DNA from: Zingiber officinale | Taxonomy: Eukaryota; Streptophyta; Magnoliopsida; Zingiberales; Zingiberaceae | Assembly (NCBI RefSeq): GCF_018446385.1 | Contig: NC_056001.1 | Coordinates: 7,955,600 to 8,019,599, forward strand | Direction: 5' to 3' | Length of the DNA stretch: 64,000 bases | In this document: piece by piece, positions 60,586 through 64,000 of the stretch | Layout of the letters: each line of letters begins with the position of its first letter | Numbering within the stretch: position 1 is the stretch's first letter | Translations under genes and position numbers: made by a program | The notes under the pieces: generated by a model | What the model saw: only the letters and a program-made list of their open reading frames with translations | Database searches by the model: none | Told to the model about the DNA's origin: nothing

Positions 60586-62904
60586 GTGATGAGGGACCTT
60601 CAAGTAGTAGGAGGTATCAAGAAGCTCAACAACAAAAACTACAACACGTGGGCAACATGCATGGAGTCTTACCTACAAGGTCAAGATCTTTGGGAGGTTG
60701 TTGGTGGTAGTAAAGCTACGCAGCCGGCAGAAGACGCCAATGACATTTTGCGAAAATGGAAGATTAAGGCAGGTAAAACAATGTTTGTCTTAAAGATCAC
60801 AATTGAAGAAGAAATGTTGGAGCACATCCGAGATGCCAAAACACCAAAGGAAGTGTGGGATATCTTTGCTACACTTTTTTCAAAGAAGAATGATACAAGA
60901 TTGCAACTTCTGGAGAAGGAGCTATTGTCAATAGCACAATGTGACAAGACGATTGCCCAATACTTCCACAAGGTGAAGTTGATATGTCGCGAAATTTCAG
61001 AGCTAGATCCATCAGCTCCTATTGGGGAAGCAAGGATAAAAAGAATAATTATTCATGGTTTGAGGCCAGAATATCGAGGATTTATTACTGCTATACAAGG
61101 ATGGCCAACACAGTCATCGCTTCTTGAATTTGAAAATTTACTTGCAGGTCAAGAAGCTATGGCTAAGCAAATGGGAGAAGTCTCGCTAAAGGGTGAGGAG
61201 GAAGCGCTCTACACCAATAAAAGTAAGGGTAGCTTCAAACGACATGCTGGTGATGGATCTAAAAAGAATGGCGACAAAGGAAAAAGCTATCATGGGAATG
61301 GAGGCTCTCGTCCAGGGGGAGCCTCGAAGAATTATGGTGATCGTAAAAGAATTTCTGGCGAGTGCTACAATTGTGGGAAGGTGGGCCACATGGCAAAAGA
61401 TTGTTGGTCCAAGAAAAGGTTCGTTCAAAGCAACACGGCTACTTCCAATTCTAAAGAGAATAGCAAAGATGATTGGGATGCTGAAGCTTTGATGGCCTAC
61501 GAAGATGACAAATCCGCGGTCCTCAGCGACGTCGAGGGCGACGATGATCCCCTCCCTATTGTCCTCCCTTCTTCCTCCGCCAGTTCTTCCTCGGCCTCGG
61601 AGCAGTGCATCCGCGACCTCCTCGCCGAGCTCGAGAAGGAACGTAGCGCCAGGAAGGCCGCCGAGGGCACCTTCAGCCGCCTCAAGTCCATGGCTCATGA
61701 CGCAATCCGTCAGCGCGATGATGCGCTCCGCGAAAGGGACGAGGCTATCAGGAGGCGCGACGAGGCCCTCCGCGAAAGGGACGAGGCATCGCGATCCGCC
61801 GAACGCACCGCAGCGAAGCTCGCCGATGCGATTCGACTCAGAGACGAGTCCATGAAGCACAAGGACTCGCTACAATCCGAGATGGAGACTGCCGCGCAGA
61901 TGCTCCTTTCCAGCATCGGCAAGATCTCCAGCAAGGTCAGCGGGTACAAGAACTTCTCCGCCTCCGGTGGTCTACCGACTTCCCAGAAGTACACCGGTCT
62001 TCCCTCCGTGACCTATGGCGTTATCAAGCGAGCGCATGAGATCTCCGAGGAGCTTATAAAGCAGATTGACGCCGCCTCGAAGGCTAGGGATCAGGCCAGG
62101 GAACAGGTTGAGCAACGGAATTACGAAATCACAATTGAAATTTCGCAGCTTGAGGCTGCAATTGTGACTCTTAAAGAAGAAGTTTCCAAGAAGAGCTCGG
62201 AGCTGCAAAACCTGGAGCATGTAGCCGCTGAGAGGGGGACACGGATCTCAGAGATCGAGAGTGAGATGTCCAGACTGACACAGCTAGTTAGTGTAATAAG
62301 TCGGTACATGCAAAATCCAATGAAGCCTCATTTGGAAGCAGTTCGACGAATACTAGGATATGTGAAGAGCACAATTGATTATGGTCTTGTGTATAAAAGA
62401 ATTGGAGACTGTAAGTTAGTTGGTTACTGTGATGCTGACTATGCAGGAGATCATGACACTAGAAGGTCAACAACTGGTTACTTATTTAAGCTTGGTTCTG
62501 GAGCAATTTCTTGGTGCAGCAAGAGACAACCAACTGTATCATTATCAAGCACTGAAGCTGAGTATCGAGCAGTAGCAATGGCAGCTCAAGAAAGCACATG
62601 GTTGATTCAACTATTAAATAACCTACATCAACCAGTTGATTATGCAGTTCCAATATATTGTGACAATCAATCGGCAAGTCGTTTGGCGGAAAATCCGATC
62701 TTTCATGCAAGAACTAAACATGTTGAAGTGCACTATCATTTTATCAGAGAAAAAGTTCTCCAAGAAGAAATTGAGATGAGACAAATCAGTACAGATGATC
62801 AAGTTGCAGATTTGTTCACAAAAGGCTTGAGCGCCAGCAAATTCAAAAGGTTTCGTGATCAACTCGGCATAGTACAAAGGGTTGGTGTTGAGGGGGAGTG
62901 TTAA
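60586..62904 (+). CDS. Chimeric Gag - captured coiled-coil protein - RNase H, 772 aa
   Basis: One uninterrupted ORF, with its TAA in the first bases of the 3' LTR. Residues 1-305 are copia Gag: UBN2-type body ([17 protein letters not shown]-like [15 protein letters not shown]) and a CCHC knuckle C260-C263-H268-C273. Residues about 307-565 (61504-62280) are unlike any retroelement protein. An acidic Ser-rich start ([13 protein letters not shown]) leads to a long coiled coil with RERDEA/RRRDEA repeats, a conserved-looking [20 protein letters not shown] block, then more coiled coil. Residues 567-772 are the copia RT tail ([20 protein letters not shown]) and RNase H ([22 protein letters not shown]). 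Protease, integrase and RT catalytic regions are absent. The middle is GC-rich and intronless, the rest AT-rich. It resembles plant long coiled-coil (golgin/myosin-like annotated) proteins, but I cannot name the donor. Confidence 0.9.
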   Translation: MMRDLQVVGGIKKLNNKNYNTWATCMESYLQGQDLWEVVGGSKATQPAEDANDILRKWKIKAGKTMFVLKITIEEEMLEHIRDAKTPKEVWDIFATLFSKKNDTRLQLLEKELLSIAQCDKTIAQYFHKVKLICREISELDPSAPIGEARIKRIIIHGLRPEYRGFITAIQGWPTQSSLLEFENLLAGQEAMAKQMGEVSLKGEEEALYTNKSKGSFKRHAGDGSKKNGDKGKSYHGNGGSRPGGASKNYGDRKRISGECYNCGKVGHMAKDCWSKKRFVQSNTATSNSKENSKDDWDAEALMAYEDDKSAVLSDVEGDDDPLPIVLPSSSASSSSASEQCIRDLLAELEKERSARKAAEGTFSRLKSMAHDAIRQRDDALRERDEAIRRRDEALRERDEASRSAERTAAKLADAIRLRDESMKHKDSLQSEMETAAQMLLSSIGKISSKVSGYKNFSASGGLPTSQKYTGLPSVTYGVIKRAHEISEELIKQIDAASKARDQAREQVEQRNYEITIEISQLEAAIVTLKEEVSKKSSELQNLEHVAAERGTRISEIESEMSRLTQLVSVISRYMQNPMKPHLEAVRRILGYVKSTIDYGLVYKRIGDCKLVGYCDADYAGDHDTRRSTTGYLFKLGSGAISWCSKRQPTVSLSSTEAEYRAVAMAAQESTWLIQLLNNLHQPVDYAVPIYCDNQSASRLAENPIFHARTKHVEVHYHFIREKVLQEEIEMRQISTDDQVADLFTKGLSASKFKRFRDQLGIVQRVGVEGEC

Positions 62905-63322
62905 ATATCAACTCCAACTCAAATAAAGGATAAAACTTATCCAATAAAAGATAAGAGTTATAGATAAGATTTTCTATTTAATTATTTATTTTTTTCTAAT
63001 AGATAAAGATGACGACTTGGTAAAAGATAAAATTAAATATATGGTCAAGAGTGTTTTTCTCATTTCATGGATAAGAATTAGAATTTCATTGGCTAGGATT
63101 TAATTTAATTGAACGGTCCAGATTGTATGAAGAGTACTATAAATACTCTACCTTGTATTTAGTTTCAATTATCAATCAAGTATCAATTTGTGAGTCAAAG
63201 TTTTTTGTTTTTCTTCTTTGTCTTAGAATTGTGAGTGATCCACAAAAAGGGTGTTGTAGTGTTGTTATTGTTAGTGTAAGATAAGTAATTTATTTACTTA
63301 TTTGTTGGTCCAATTTTCAACA
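62899..63322 (+). repeat. 3' LTR of the gene-capturing element
   Basis: It begins TGTTAAATATC directly after the purine tract, and the upstream ORF ends inside it at 62904. It ends TTTTCAACA at 63322. Confidence 0.93.
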
Positions 63323-64000
63323 GAGGAGACTCAGTCGTCCTACCAGTAAAATGTAGTAAGGGGTTATCAGCTCAACGATCTAATATTCTTTTTTGACATC
63401 TTGTGTAACCATTGTCAGGAAATCAAGGGGATATGCTCCGTGCGAGTCGTACGGCGGAAGCTTCCATCCTACAAAGCATAGAAATGGCAGGCCTATTTCA
63501 AGAAAGTTGTCACTGCTCTTCGTTTTCTTCTTCCACCACTTGCTTGACTTGAGCCTTGGAGTACCTACGCTGAGACCTCTCCTTGGCCCGGTCACTGATA
63601 TTTTCTTCTACCAGTTTTTATTTTTGCCACGCTGGCTCGTTCGCAGCATTAGGGTCCTCATCTTCTTGCGGTAACATCGGAGCCACCTAGCCAGTGCACC
63701 ATTTTCCTTGCTTTCAGACATGATCAAATTTGACGCCATTTGTGGAAACTTTGCCTGATCTAAAATGCGAAGATGGAAGAGGCTGGAAGGTTCACTACAG
63801 TTACCCTATCACAGAACGATTTGGAGTTGCTCGTGGCTGCCAAGGCACAAAAATTATCGCAACAACAAGTTGTTGGACAACCTTTACCGAACGATCCAGT
63901 ATTCTCGATGACAGGACCTCACACCGAGCGGAGGACTAGGGCCGAAGGGTTGATTTGAGGCAATTGTATGATGAAGACTACCCTATTTGCTATGTTGTGC

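Larger units (their letters stand above)
60041..63322 (+). mobile_element. Copia-derived non-autonomous element with captured host gene segment
   Basis: A 3.28-kb element with 423/424-bp LTRs (60041-60463 and 62899-63322) starting TGTTAAAT and ending TTCAACA. I count five substitutions and one 1-base indel between the LTRs, so insertion is recent. The primer site TGGTATCAGAGCC (60466-60478) is the perfect initiator-Met form, and the purine tract ttgagggggag (62888-62898) is intact. The flanking five bases are GAGGG on the left and GAGGA on the right, an almost perfect duplication. The interior is one long ORF. Cis signals for transcription, priming and integration look complete; trans functions would come from a related copia element. 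Confidence 0.93.
59560..64000 (+). mobile_element. Degenerate gypsy (Tat/Retand-like) LTR and gag start, split by a copia-derived element
   Basis: The stretch at 59560-60040 repeats phrases like cccgagtcctccaagctcaa and gactcgactgaat, similar in style to the gypsy-derived repeats at 44 kb. After the inserted element (60041-63322), LTR-like DNA resumes and ends in gaca near 63720. It is followed by TTGACGCCATTTGTGG (about 63730), a decayed TGGCGCC-type primer site. A short frame from 63773 encodes a gag N-terminus (MEEAGRFTTVTLSQNDLELL) that stops at 63958. The element runs off the window. Left limit is approximate. Confidence 0.55.

Noticed and set aside
61186-61860. 224-codon antisense frame
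   Set aside because: It mirrors the repetitive GC-rich coiled-coil coding region on the plus strand and has no domain of its own.

Overview
The window is nuclear DNA of a flowering plant. It has spliced genes with GT-AG introns, AT-rich intergenic DNA, Ty1/copia and Ty3/gypsy LTR elements primed from initiator-Met and other plant-type tRNAs, tRNA-derived SINEs and MITEs. The species is not identifiable by eye; a monocot is only a guess. There is no CRISPR, rRNA or operon-like organisation.

Layout. (1) 1.5-18.7 kb: a complete 18-exon minus-strand gene for a mitochondrial type I DnaJ/Hsp40 chaperone (GFA2-like). Its introns hold three tRNA-derived SINE copies and a 5-kb copia element in a 9.7-kb intron. 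(2) 19-22.3 kb: AT-rich spacer. (3) 22.3-46.6 kb: one old minus-strand copia element blown apart by later insertions. Its pieces read across the junctions in the right order. The insertions are a gag-only LTR element (23.29-28.16 kb), a foldback element with hairpin ends inside a TA repeat (28.38-28.84 kb), a PIF/Harbinger-like element carrying exons of an unidentified host gene (28.97-40.97 kb) that is itself split by a 9-kb copia element (31.64-40.63 kb), and a gypsy derivative made mostly of tandem repeats (42.56-46.59 kb). (4) 47.7-48.3 kb: a MITE with a GC-rich core. (5) 49.2-54.7 kb: a complete 6-exon plus-strand receptor-like cytoplasmic kinase gene (RLCK-VII, PBL17-like). (6) 54.7-59.5 kb: spacer without a recognised gene. 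(7) 59.6-64 kb: a degenerate gypsy LTR and gag start, split by a young 3.3-kb copia-derived element.

The most notable object is that last element (60041-63322). Between LTRs that differ by only about five substitutions and one indel, it has one uninterrupted 772-codon ORF. The ORF joins a copia Gag with zinc knuckle, about 260 residues of a GC-rich, coiled-coil, host-like plant protein, and the copia RT tail plus RNase H. Protease, integrase and most of RT are gone, and the host-like segment sits in their place. It looks like a recent, in-frame gene capture by a non-autonomous retrotransposon.

Only two cellular genes look intact. The DnaJ gene would act in mitochondrial protein folding and the kinase gene in plasma-membrane signalling. 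Nothing links them beyond being neighbours; most of the remaining DNA is transposon-derived or unclassified AT-rich spacer.
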